Part shown: piece after piece, positions 5,863 to 13,069 of the stretch
How positions within the stretch are numbered: position 1 is the stretch's first letter
Layout of the letters: each line of letters starts with the position of its first letter
Assembly (NCBI GenBank): GCA_039714715.1
Contig: JBDLIU010000109.1
Coordinates: 1-13,701, forward strand
Source of the DNA: S012-113 sp039714715
Lineage (GTDB): Bacteria > Bacteroidota > Bacteroidia > Cytophagales > Cyclobacteriaceae
Length of the DNA stretch: 13,701 bases
Direction: 5' to 3'
The notes under the pieces: model-generated
What the model was told of the DNA's origin: nothing
What the model saw: the letters and a program-made list of their open reading frames with translations, nothing else
The model's database searches: none
Translations under genes and position numbers: made by a program

Positions 5863-6786
5863 CAAACTAATGTCTGGGTTCAGATCGTGATACTGTTTTA
5901 CGATATCCCACCCAATCCAGGCGCCTATACGTCCAGGGCACTCCGAACCAATTTCATAGATGTTGGGTCTTTCATCCATGTATTTTTGTTTAATAACATG
6001 GCTGGTCTCATATAGCAGTTCATTTTCAAGAAAATGATACCACAATAAATGTTTATTCTCCTCAACGTTGGCAAGCTCATCTCCATCATACCAGATCAAT
6101 AGAGAATCGGGGGTACAGGGCATCATGTTTTTAGCGAAGAAGTATTTTTTACCATAATATACCATATCGGCTGCCATAGAATTATCCTGAGGGTTTTCTC
6201 TTAGGTATCTGTCTGCATAAAGGAGTACAGTAGCAGGCACAATGTAGGGCTTGTCATAGCGCTCAAGAATATATCCCGGGATACCATTAGGCCTGTATTT
6301 TCCATTAGGGCCAAGGTAAAAATCCAGGCCAAGAACGATGAGCTTCTCATTTACAAACATCTCGCTGCCGCCAAAACCTGTAACCATGGTTTTAATTTCG
6401 GGCACTTCAAAATCCGGATAGTAATGTTTGATATATGAAAACGCACTTTCAAATTCTTTCTTGATATCGCCCATGTCGCCAAAATATTTTTGGGTTTCCA
6501 TTCGCAGCGTATCTGTGTATGGGTTTTTAATCACCCTGAATATTTGTTGTGCTAATATGGTATCAGAAGGATATTGATCCGAACCTAAAAATCCCTTTGT
6601 CATCACAGGATTCTCATTTAACAACTGCAATACATCTGCAGGTGTTTCACTGGCAAAAAGCCTGTTCTCAAGACGCTCAATATTAACTGTTATACTATTA
6701 TCAACATCGGGAGCCTCAATACAACTCTCCTCTTCAAATCCGCAACCGGCAAGGGCCAATAATGAAATTACCAAATACTTCTTCAT
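5794..6786 (-). CDS. gldB: Gliding motility lipoprotein GldB
   Basis: The ATG at 6786 is preferred over one 36 nt upstream because it gives a 330-residue protein with an ideal lipoprotein signal: MKKYLVISLL, then LAGC with lipidated Cys 15. The body fits GldB of Bacteroidota: I-E-R-L-E-N-R-L-F after the signal, N-P-Y-T-D-T, F-G-G-S-E-M-F and, near the end, C-P-G-R-I-G-A-W-I-G-W-D-I-V. GldB is needed for gliding and is functionally linked to type IX secretion in Flavobacterium; it is envelope-anchored and has no known enzymatic activity. A good promoter lies 180 nt upstream (6966-6994), giving a long leader. The 3' end recurs as two diverged remnants downstream, beyond inserted cassettes. gldC, an adjacent partner in some genomes, is not here. 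Confidence 0.9.
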   Translation of the reverse strand: MKKYLVISLLALAGCGFEEESCIEAPDVDNSITVNIERLENRLFASETPADVLQLLNENPVMTKGFLGSDQYPSDTILAQQIFRVIKNPYTDTLRMETQKYFGDMGDIKKEFESAFSYIKHYYPDFEVPEIKTMVTGFGGSEMFVNEKLIVLGLDFYLGPNGKYRPNGIPGYILERYDKPYIVPATVLLYADRYLRENPQDNSMAADMVYYGKKYFFAKNMMPCTPDSLLIWYDGDELANVEENKHLLWYHFLENELLYETSHVIKQKYMDERPNIYEIGSECPGRIGAWIGWDIVKQYHDLNPDISLQEIMVNPDAQEILKGAKYNPLQ

Positions 6787-6965
6787 GAGGTGCAATGATA
6801 GTGTAGTAAGATATGACCTCAAAACGTATGACAGCTACAATTCGTATATTTCTTATAAAACATACTTATACCCAAAAAGCTAACCTGAAAGGTAGAAAAG
6901 GAGACATTATATGTAGCTGGACTTTATAAAAGCCATCTAAGAATTCGCGACACTCCAAATCAACC

Positions 6966-6994
6966 CAAAGTTAGCGGGAGAGTTATTTGGACAA
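6966..6994 (-). promoter_or_regulatory. Bacteroidota-type promoter of gldB
   Basis: On the minus strand TTG (6994-6992) is followed after 18 nt by TAACTTTG (6973-6966). Both elements and the spacing fit the Bacteroidota consensus TTG-N17-23-TAnnTTTG. It lies in the gap between rng and gldB, so gldB and the downstream cassettes probably form a transcription unit separate from rng, with a leader of about 170 nt. Confidence 0.6.
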
Positions 6995-7009
6995 TCCTTT
7001 TGAAAAAAC

Positions 7010-8563
7010 CTAGTCAAGCTCAATTACCTCCAACTCACCATTCAGGAATTTATATTCCGTAAGTGGTAAAGAAGAGTCTTCAATCAACTTAACCCATTTA
7101 TGGTATTTCATATACCACTTAAATCGTATGGAGTACATTCCCCTTGTGAAGTAGGAGTACAAATACGGGTGTAAAGCCAGTGAGATATTCTTCTCATTTT
7201 GATCAACCAACAGATGTTGCATGTTGCGCTCAATATCTTCCGATACCTGAATGGAAGCGGTTATCTGTCCGGTTCCATTACAGGTCGGGCAGGTTTCTGC
7301 AGTAGTAATATTAACTTCAGGTCTTACCCGCTGACGAGTAATTTGCATGAGCCCAAACTTTGACAGAGGTAGTACCGTGAATTTCGAGCGGTCATCTTTC
7401 ATCTCCTCTTTCATTCGCTGATAAACCTTCTTTCTGTTATCAGCTTTGCGCATATCGATAAAGTCGACCACCACAATACCCCCCATGTCTCTTAGACGAA
7501 GTTGGCGAGCTATCTCTGCAGCAGCTTCCAGGTTTACCGTAAGTGCTGTTGCCTCCTGATTTTCTTCAGAATTTGATTTGTTACCACTATTTACATCGAT
7601 CACATGAAGCGCTTCAGTGTGTTCGATAATAAGATAGCCACCGCCTTTAACACTTACCGACCTGCCAAAAAGAAGCTTGATCTGTTTCTCAATACCGTGT
7701 GCCTCAAAAATCTTGGCCTTACCATTGTAATACTTTACAATTTTCTCTTTATCCGGAGCGATCTTTTTGGTGTAGGTCTTGATATCATCGTACATATCCT
7801 TGTCATCAATAGTAATACTATCGAATGACTCGTTGAGTACGTCTCGTAAGATCGATGAGGTTTTATTAAGCTCACCAATAACAACATCGCGAGGTTTGGC
7901 TGTTTTAAGAACACCCATTCCCTTTTTCCAATCTTCGTAAAGATTGTTAAGGTCGTTGTGAAGGGCCGCCACATCTTTATTCTCGGCAACCGTTCTGATA
8001 ATCACCCCGAAATTAGCGGGTTTAATAGACGTTAGTAAACGCACAAGGCGCTTACGCTCATCGCTATTGGTAATTTTTTTGGATACACTTACCGTGTTCG
8101 AAAACGGCACCAATATAATATACCGTCCGGCAAGGGATAACTCACATGAAAGCCTGGGCCCCTTGGTGGATATTGGTTCTTTAACCACCTGAACCAGGAT
8201 CTTCTGGTTTTTATTAAGGACATCAGAGATCTTCCCATGTTTATTAATTTCGGGAAGAATCCTGGTTGTACCTAAATCGCCTGTTACTCCACTCTTTGAT
8301 TGAGCTTGTTTAGTAAACTTATTCAGCGATAATATTTTTGGCCCCAAATCAAGGTAGTGAAGAAATGCGTCTTTTTCGTAACCTACGTCAATAAACGCTG
8401 CATTTAACCCGGGTACTACCTTTTTAACTGTTCCCAGATAAACTTCTCCAACAATAAATTGTTTTCCACCTTCATCTCGGTGGTACTCCAGAAGACCTTT
8501 GTCTTTTAGTAGGGCAATTCGGCATCCTTTTTGAGTTGAGCTAACAATTAATTCATTACTCAA
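7010..8563 (-). CDS. rng: Ribonuclease G (RNase E/G family)
   Basis: This 517-residue protein begins with an S1-type RNA-binding domain (about residues 35-135, G-E-V-Y-L-G-T-V-K-K-V and A-A-F-I-D-V-G). The RNase E/G catalytic core follows, with metal-binding D323 in HVIDVNSG and D367 in VVVDFIDM, then the Zn-link C425-P-T-C428 that dimerises the enzyme. There is no long RNase E-style C-terminal scaffold, so RNase G is the better name. It cleaves single-stranded AU-rich RNA in rRNA maturation and mRNA decay. The start is TTG at 8563: it begins the conserved SNELIVSS, and the ATG at 8556 is out of frame and stops at once. It is probably co-transcribed with the small ribosomal-type gene upstream, 89 nt away. 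Confidence 0.95.
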   Translation of the reverse strand: MSNELIVSSTQKGCRIALLKDKGLLEYHRDEGGKQFIVGEVYLGTVKKVVPGLNAAFIDVGYEKDAFLHYLDLGPKILSLNKFTKQAQSKSGVTGDLGTTRILPEINKHGKISDVLNKNQKILVQVVKEPISTKGPRLSCELSLAGRYIILVPFSNTVSVSKKITNSDERKRLVRLLTSIKPANFGVIIRTVAENKDVAALHNDLNNLYEDWKKGMGVLKTAKPRDVVIGELNKTSSILRDVLNESFDSITIDDKDMYDDIKTYTKKIAPDKEKIVKYYNGKAKIFEAHGIEKQIKLLFGRSVSVKGGGYLIIEHTEALHVIDVNSGNKSNSEENQEATALTVNLEAAAEIARQLRLRDMGGIVVVDFIDMRKADNRKKVYQRMKEEMKDDRSKFTVLPLSKFGLMQITRQRVRPEVNITTAETCPTCNGTGQITASIQVSEDIERNMQHLLVDQNEKNISLALHPYLYSYFTRGMYSIRFKWYMKYHKWVKLIEDSSLPLTEYKFLNGELEVIELD

Positions 8564-8601
8564 AATACAAATGCTTTAAATGAATAAATACTTTTAAAAT
8601 G

Positions 8602-8648
8602 TTGAAATTATTTTTTACAACAATAATTTCAATTGGCTCATTAGCCAA
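8602..8648 (-). promoter_or_regulatory. Two stem-loops in the leader of rng
   Basis: TTGAAATTATT (8602-8612) pairs perfectly with AATAATTTCAA (8622-8632), an 11-bp stem with a 9-nt loop. Next to it TTGGCT (8633-8638) pairs with AGCCAA (8643-8648). They fill the gap between the small ribosomal-type gene and rng. They could attenuate or process the transcript. RNase G autoregulation by cleavage here is conceivable but inferred only. Confidence 0.5.
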
Positions 8649-8652
8649 CTAA

Positions 8653-8742
8653 TTACTTCTTCTTGTGTCTGTTTTTTCTCAGACGCTTCTTTCGCTTATG
8701 AGTAGCGATCTTATGTCTTTTTCGTTTTTTACCACAAGGCAT
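8653..8742 (-). CDS. 29-residue basic ribosomal-type protein (AURKAIP1/COX24, mS38-like motif)
   Basis: The minus strand encodes M-P-C-G-K-K-R-K-R-H-K-I-A-T-H-K-R-K-K-R-L-R-K-N-R-H-K-K-K-stop. About two thirds of the residues are Lys, Arg or His. The K-R-x-K-x-R-K-x-x-H core is that of the AURKAIP1/COX24 C-terminal domain, the motif of the mitochondrial small-subunit protein mS38. Short proteins of this kind, almost identical in sequence, are conserved in Bacteroidota next to rng or HU genes, as recalled and not searched. A ribosome-associated role is the likely one. The gene is too short for usual gene finders. It has a -7 promoter element at 8860-8867 and a leader with hairpins. Confidence 0.8.
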   Translation of the reverse strand: MPCGKKRKRHKIATHKRKKRLRKNRHKKK

Positions 8743-8765
8743 ATTTGCAATGTTTTAATGTTGAA

Positions 8766-8814
8766 CAATCGGCTCCTTAGCCGTTGAATATTATTTAATA
8801 CAGGATAATCCTGT
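8766..8814 (-). promoter_or_regulatory. Structured leader of the 29-residue protein gene
   Basis: Two stems are visible. CGGCT (8770-8774) pairs with AGCCG (8779-8783), extended by CAA/TTG with one bulge. ACAGGAT (8800-8806) pairs with ATCCTGT (8808-8814) as a near-continuous palindrome. On the minus strand the first reads GGCTAAGGAGCC, almost the same as GGCTAATGAGCC in the rng leader. They lie between the putative promoter and the start codon, so they are in the mRNA. Confidence 0.45.
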
Positions 8815-8859
8815 GATTATTCTCATTAAAATAAACCCACCACACTCTGAATGGGAGCG

Positions 8860-8867
8860 CAAAGTTA
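8860..8867 (-). promoter_or_regulatory. Putative -7 element for the small ribosomal-type gene and rng
   Basis: TAACTTTG on the minus strand matches TAnnTTTG exactly. No TTG is found at the expected -33 distance, so the promoter call rests on one element and on position, 118 nt upstream of the start codon. Confidence 0.4.
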
Positions 8868-8938
8868 TCCCTTTTATTCGAAAACCGAAATTATTAATGA
8901 AGGTTTTACTTGATTATCAGGGATTACCATCCTGATTT

Positions 8939-8990
8939 TTAAATAATGGCTTAATGCCGGAACCCGGAATTAAGGCGCCAGGTTATTTAA
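8939..8990 (-). terminator. Long imperfect hairpin directly after the HU stop codon
   Basis: TTAAATAA (8939-8946) pairs with TTATTTAA (8983-8990). Inside, GGC/GCC and TTAAT/ATTAA pair up to CCG/CGG around a small GAACC-type loop, with bulges. It begins at the base after the HU stop. No strong T-run follows on the minus strand. A second hairpin, ATCAGG/CCTGAT, lies at 8916-8936. A role as transcript end or stabiliser is likely. Confidence 0.5.
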
Positions 8991-9281
8991 TTAACCTATT
9001 TTTGAGCTGTTTTTAATCTTGTTGATAAACACTTTCGAAGGTTTAAAACTAGGAACATAGTGTTCATCAATTACAATAGCTGTGTTCTTAGAAATATTAC
9101 GGGCAATCTTCTTTGCTCTTTTCTTGTTTACAAAACTACCGAAGCCTCTCACATAGATGTTTTCACCATCTGACATTGAGTTTTTAACAACATTAAAAAA
9201 TGCTTCTACAGTTACACTTACGTCTGCTTTATCGATGCCAGTCTTGTCTGCTATTTGAGCTATTACGTCTGCTTTAGTCAC
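8991..9281 (-). CDS. HU/IHF family DNA-binding protein
   Basis: This 96-residue protein has the usual HU length and order. The N-terminal helices are T-K-A-D-V-I-A-Q-I-A followed by G-I-D-K-A-D-V. The signature is around G-E-N-I-Y-V-R-G-F-G-S-F. The DNA-intercalating arm and the C-terminal F-K-P-S-K-V-F-I follow. Homodimers or heterodimers bend DNA in the nucleoid and help recombination and transcription. The arm region reads R-N-I-S-K-N-T-A-I-V-I-D-E-H-Y-V-P, where the classic G-R-N-P-x-T-G is replaced by R-N-I-S-K-N-T, so the intercalating Pro is not at its standard place. The start is GTG at 9281, fixed by the conserved TKADVI. The promoter element TAACTTTG lies 57 nt upstream. It is divergent from mutY. 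Confidence 0.93.
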   Translation of the reverse strand: MTKADVIAQIADKTGIDKADVSVTVEAFFNVVKNSMSDGENIYVRGFGSFVNKKRAKKIARNISKNTAIVIDEHYVPSFKPSKVFINKIKNSSKIG

Positions 9282-9337
9282 GTTAAAAAAGTTTAAGTAT
9301 TAATGATATAAATGGCTATAAGCCAATGATTTCGATA

Positions 9338-9345
9338 CAAAGTTA
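9338..9345 (-). promoter_or_regulatory. Putative -7 element of the HU gene
   Basis: Minus-strand TAACTTTG is an exact TAnnTTTG match, giving a leader of about 50 nt that contains the small stem TGGCT/AGCCA (9313-9325). The -33 region lacks a clear TTG. Confidence 0.45.
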
Positions 9346-9413
9346 AACCCTTAGTTTTAATATAAAAATAAAACACAGACTTTTGCAGTAGTAAATTTTT
9401 CACTACCATTAAT

Positions 9414-10499
9414 TTGAAAAATAATCCATTTACAACAGCTATTGTCCGATGGTATAACCGGCATAAAAGGCCCTTGCCCTGGCGTAATACCACAGATCCG
9501 TATTTTATATGGTTGTCAGAGATAATTCTGCAACAAACAAGGGTTGTTCAGGGATTACCCTACTATAAAAGTTTTACCGATAATTTTCCAGGTATTTCTG
9601 ATCTGGCAAAGGCAAAAGAAGAGACTGTCTTGCGTTTATGGCAGGGTTTGGGCTACTATACCAGGGCCAGAAACCTCCACAAATGTGCTAAAGTTATAGT
9701 TGAAGATTATAATGGCAAGTTTCCCTCAACAATGAAAGAGTTACTTAAGCTGCCGGGTGTAGGGAAATATACGGCAGCCGCTATAGCTTCATTAGCATAT
9801 GATGAGGTCGTACCGGTTATTGATGGTAATGTGTATAGGTTGCTTTCAAGATATTTTGCAGATGAAACAGATATTAGTTCATCAAAGGCCTATAATCATT
9901 TTTACCACCTGGCGACCCAGCTAATCGATGAAAATGATCCGGGCACTTTCAACCAGGCCATGATGGAGTTCGGGGCTGTACACTGTGTTCCTCAAAATCC
10001 GGATTGTGACACATGTGTTTTACAGGAAAAGTGCATGGCACATGCCCACAACCTTCAGAATAAGTTGCCGGTAAAAACCAAAAGAGTGAAAACAAAAAAA
10101 AGGTATCTGTTTTATCTGATTGTAAAGGAAGGGAACAAGATACTTATGCGGGAAAGGAAAGAAAAAGATATTTGGAGGGGATTGTATGAGTTTGTTCTCG
10201 TGGAGAGTACCTCGGCAGATGAATTTGATCAGCTGGAACACCCAATACTTGAAAACCTTAAAGACGTAAAAATAAATCTGGATATAATTGATAAAAATGT
10301 ACGGCATGTACTAACCCACCAGCACTTAAATGTTAAATTTGCAATAATAAATGTGAAAGAAGGGCAGGAGATTTCAGAGAAGTTGAGTATCGGTGGATAT
10401 CGGTGGTATAGCCTTGAAGAGGTTGAAAAGCTACCTAAACCGATTTTGATTTCTAACTTTTTGGATACCTATCTGAATTCGATAAATTTACAGAAATAG
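9414..10499 (+). CDS. mutY: A/G-specific adenine glycosylase MutY
   Basis: MutY removes adenine mispaired with 8-oxoguanine in base excision repair. At 361 residues it has the full family layout. The catalytic E36 is in SEIILQQT, the helix-hairpin-helix LPGVGKYTA at 113-121, and the catalytic D137 in VIDGNVYR. The [4Fe-4S] loop is C191-X6-C198-X2-C201-X5-C207. From about 230 a NUDIX-like C-terminal domain reads 8-oxoG. The start is TTG at 9414, giving MKNNPFTTAIVRWY; no in-frame ATG lies before the conserved W-Y. It leads the mutY-ssb-gldE-gldD block, 10 nt before ssb, a gene order repeated in many Bacteroidota. Confidence 0.96.
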   Translation: MKNNPFTTAIVRWYNRHKRPLPWRNTTDPYFIWLSEIILQQTRVVQGLPYYKSFTDNFPGISDLAKAKEETVLRLWQGLGYYTRARNLHKCAKVIVEDYNGKFPSTMKELLKLPGVGKYTAAAIASLAYDEVVPVIDGNVYRLLSRYFADETDISSSKAYNHFYHLATQLIDENDPGTFNQAMMEFGAVHCVPQNPDCDTCVLQEKCMAHAHNLQNKLPVKTKRVKTKKRYLFYLIVKEGNKILMRERKEKDIWRGLYEFVLVESTSADEFDQLEHPILENLKDVKINLDIIDKNVRHVLTHQHLNVKFAIINVKEGQEISEKLSIGGYRWYSLEEVEKLPKPILISNFLDTYLNSINLQK

Positions 10500-10509
10500 A
10501 CTAATTAAT

Positions 10510-11019
10510 ATGGCAGGAGTAAACAAGGTAATTTTAGTTGGAAACCTGGGAAGAGATCCAGAGGTTAGACATTTGGAAAGTGGTGTTCCTGTGGCTTCAT
10601 TTTCAATAGCAACATCTGAATCTTATAACGACAGAAACACAGGAGAAAGAAAAACAGTTACAGAATGGCACAACATAGTTCTGTGGAGAGGCCTGGCAGA
10701 GGTTGCCGAAAAATACTTACATAAGGGGGACCAGGTATATATCGAAGGTAAACTTCGAACCCGACAGTGGGAGAAAGATGGTGTAACCAGGTATTCTACA
10801 GAGGTGGTTGGTGAAAACATGACCATGCTGGGAGGAAGACCTCGTAGTGAAGAGGGTCAATCTGCACCACAGCAAGCCGCGGCACCAAGTCAGCCTGCTA
10901 GCCAACCGGCCAGTCAGGATACAGGCACAACCAGTCAGCAGCCAGGCGCAGCCAGCCAGCAGACGGGTACGGCACCGGAAGAAACTTCACAATCGGAAGT
11001 AGATGATCTGCCATTTTAG
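10510..11019 (+). CDS. ssb: Single-stranded DNA-binding protein
   Basis: This 169-residue SSB coats single-stranded DNA in replication and repair. The OB fold covers about residues 1-110 (NKVILVGNLGRDPEVR, W53-H-N-I-V-L-W59, Y77-I-E-G-K-L-R-T-R-Q-W). The C-terminal partner-docking tip, DDLPF, is present after an acidic stretch. The linker (about 115-160) is low complexity, rich in Gln, Ser, Pro, Ala and Thr, with S-Q-P-A-S-Q-P-A-S-Q and later S-Q-Q repeats. Such linkers evolve fast and help phase behaviour or binding. It sits 10 nt after mutY and 50 nt before gldE, likely on the same transcript. Confidence 0.97.
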   Translation: MAGVNKVILVGNLGRDPEVRHLESGVPVASFSIATSESYNDRNTGERKTVTEWHNIVLWRGLAEVAEKYLHKGDQVYIEGKLRTRQWEKDGVTRYSTEVVGENMTMLGGRPRSEEGQSAPQQAAAPSQPASQPASQDTGTTSQQPGAASQQTGTAPEETSQSEVDDLPF

Positions 11020-11069
11020 GTAGAAAATGGATATACAACTTGTATATATGCTAACCAAAACCAAATTTC

Positions 11070-12416
11070 TTGGAAACAAGTATTGTTGACGAACCTCCGA
11101 GTCAGGGACTCATTCTTTTGGGGGATTTTATTCAGGCGCAAATTATTGCAAGTAGTGCTTTATATCTAATAATTATAGGGTTGATCCTGGTTTTATTATT
11201 GGGCTTATCAGCCATGATATCCGGATCAGAGGTAGCCTTTTTCTCAATAAGCCTACATGAGATTGACGAATTTAAAAAAAGCAAGAAAACAGGTGACGCC
11301 CGAATCATAAAGCTTTTGTCAAAGCCAAAGTACTTGCTGGCAACGATTCTTATACTCAACAATTTTGTGAATATAGCTATAGTTACGCTATCGACATATG
11401 CTACCTGGAAGATGTTCGAAGGAGCCAAACAGGCAACCCTGATAACCTCGTTAACCTTTGTGATCACCTTCCTGATTGTGTTTATTGGTGAGATTGTACC
11501 TAAAATTTATGCTAATCAGCAGAGAATATCCTTTGCAAGAAAAACCAGCGGATTTATATTTCTTGCAAGTCGTATTGTGAAGCCACTATCCTGGTTATTG
11601 GTTAATTTAACCTCTGTTGTTGAGAAAAGACTCGAGAAGAGAGCCTACGACTCATCATCTATGGAAGAAGTTCACCAGGCTTTAGAAATGACAACCCAGT
11701 CGGGCATTTCTGATGAAGAAAAGGACATTTTGAAGGGAATTGTTAATTTCAGCACTATCTCAGTTACACAGGTAATGAAGTCGCGGATTGATCTAATTGC
11801 AGTTGAAAATAATATCAGTTTTCATGAGATGATGGATATTATTAATAAGGAAGGCTTTTCGAGGATACCTGTTTATGAAGAAGACATTGATAAGATAGAA
11901 GGCATTTTGTACGTTAAAGACTTACTGCCATTTATAGACAAGGATGAATCCTTTAAGTGGCAGGATTTGTTGAGGCCTGCCTATTTCGTGCCTGAGAGCA
12001 AAATGATAGACGACCTGCTGAAAGATTTTCAGGAGAAACGTGTACATATGGCTATTGTGGTAGATGAATATGGGGGTACTTCGGGTTTAATAACAATGGA
12101 AGATATTCTTGAGGAAATCGTAGGAGAGATTAGTGATGAGTTTGATGAAGAAGAGCAGGCCTACCAGCAAATATCGAACGACACCTATGATTTCGAGGGT
12201 CGTATTTCCGTTAATGATATGTGTAAGGTGTTTAAGATTGATGCTACGTATTTTGAGGAAATTCAGGGTGAGAGTGAATCGGTTGGAGGAATGTTGCTTG
12301 AAGAATTGGGCAAAATTCCAAACACAGGCGAGCAACTCACATTCCAGGGATTTAATTTCAGCATTTTAGCAGTTGATAAACGAAGGATTAAAAAAGTAAG
12401 GGTAAAGATCTTATAG
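11070..12416 (+). CDS. gldE: Gliding motility-associated protein GldE (CNNM/CorC-type)
   Basis: GldE is an inner-membrane protein of the CNNM/HlyC-CorC family that works with GldD in gliding and type IX secretion in Flavobacterium. The CNNM (DUF21) membrane domain covers about residues 30-185, with hydrophobic segments near 31-55, 88-108, 123-140 and 160-182 and the GEIVPK motif at 140-145. A pair of CBS domains follows (about 225-345). The family signature VDEYGGTSGLITMEDI is at 331-346, and the CorC_HlyC domain at about 365-446. The start is TTG at 11070; an ATG at 11048 is out of frame and stops after 13 codons. The stop codon is followed with no gap by the gldD ATG, so the two are translationally coupled. 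Confidence 0.92.
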   Translation: METSIVDEPPSQGLILLGDFIQAQIIASSALYLIIIGLILVLLLGLSAMISGSEVAFFSISLHEIDEFKKSKKTGDARIIKLLSKPKYLLATILILNNFVNIAIVTLSTYATWKMFEGAKQATLITSLTFVITFLIVFIGEIVPKIYANQQRISFARKTSGFIFLASRIVKPLSWLLVNLTSVVEKRLEKRAYDSSSMEEVHQALEMTTQSGISDEEKDILKGIVNFSTISVTQVMKSRIDLIAVENNISFHEMMDIINKEGFSRIPVYEEDIDKIEGILYVKDLLPFIDKDESFKWQDLLRPAYFVPESKMIDDLLKDFQEKRVHMAIVVDEYGGTSGLITMEDILEEIVGEISDEFDEEEQAYQQISNDTYDFEGRISVNDMCKVFKIDATYFEEIQGESESVGGMLLEELGKIPNTGEQLTFQGFNFSILAVDKRRIKKVRVKIL

Positions 12417-12992
12417 ATGAGGTGGTTTGCGGCATTTGTTATTATGGTTCTAATTGGGTGCGAAGAGACCTACACACCCAAACCCAAAGGGTATAATCGT
12501 TTAGATTTACCCAATCGTGAGTATGTTTCTTTACCGGATAGCCTGCCTTATACTTTCGAGATTTCTAAGGCAGCAAAGATTTTACCGGATAGCTCATGGA
12601 TAGCAGAGCGATACTGGATTGACCTATACTACCCGGGGATTACGGCCAATATTCAGATTACCTATAAAAACCTGAAACAGGATGAGCAGTTTCTAAAGGA
12701 GCTGGTAAACGATTCTTACAAACTCACCGCCAGGCACCAAATTAAAGCATACGCGATAGAAGAATCTATTATTAAAACACCTTCGGGTAAAACAGCCGTT
12801 ATTGCAGAGCTTGAAGGCGAGGTGCCTAGCCAGTTCCAGTTTTTTATTACCGACTCAACTGATAATTTTTTAAGAGGGGCACTCTATTTCCGTACATCCA
12901 CTAAAAATGATTCATTGGCCCCGGCTATTGAGTACATGAAAGTAGATGCCATGCATTTGCTTAATACGTTGGAGTGGAAAAATATAAACTAA
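12417..12992 (+). CDS. gldD: Gliding motility lipoprotein GldD
   Basis: This 191-residue lipoprotein has signal MRWFAAFVIMVLIGC with lipidated Cys 15. The YTPKPKGYNRLDLP segment after the Cys is the characteristic start of GldD. The remainder, with W-I-A-E-R-Y-W-I-D-L-Y-Y-P and F-R-G-A-L-Y-F-like F-L-R-G-A-L-Y-F, fits the family. GldD is needed for gliding and for function of the T9SS machinery, and is thought to act with GldE in the envelope. The ATG follows directly on the gldE TAG. A hairpin with T-run lies directly after the stop and ends the mutY-gldD block. Confidence 0.93.
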   Translation: MRWFAAFVIMVLIGCEETYTPKPKGYNRLDLPNREYVSLPDSLPYTFEISKAAKILPDSSWIAERYWIDLYYPGITANIQITYKNLKQDEQFLKELVNDSYKLTARHQIKAYAIEESIIKTPSGKTAVIAELEGEVPSQFQFFITDSTDNFLRGALYFRTSTKNDSLAPAIEYMKVDAMHLLNTLEWKNIN

Positions 12993-13050
12993 CCGCAAAG
13001 ACACGAAGATAGCTTAGCGTCTTGGCGACTCAGCGGTCTTTTTTCTCTTT
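12992..13050. terminator. REP-like hairpin and T-run between gldD and the M28 gene
   Basis: ACCGC (12992-12996) pairs with GCGGT (13033-13037). Inside, AAGAC pairs with GTCTT (13017-13022 region) around CGAAGATAGCTTAG. T-rich sequence (13038-13050) follows. It serves the plus-strand operon and probably also stops the converging M28 transcript. The CGCAAAGAC...GTCTT..GCGG pattern resembles a palindromic intergenic repeat seen in many bacterial genomes, recalled and not searched. Confidence 0.6.
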
Positions 13051-13069
13051 ATATCTCTAGTAACGAATG

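Noticed and set aside
6787..6822. Upstream ATG of gldB at 6822
   Set aside because: It would add 12 residues before an otherwise ideal lipoprotein signal peptide, so the internal ATG at 6786 is preferred.
7604..7989. Open frames overlapping rng on both strands
   Set aside because: They are shadows of a gene with a complete RNase E/G domain and show no protein family features.
11048..11089. ATG at 11048 as the gldE start
   Set aside because: It is in another frame and reaches a stop after 13 codons, so TTG at 11070 was chosen.
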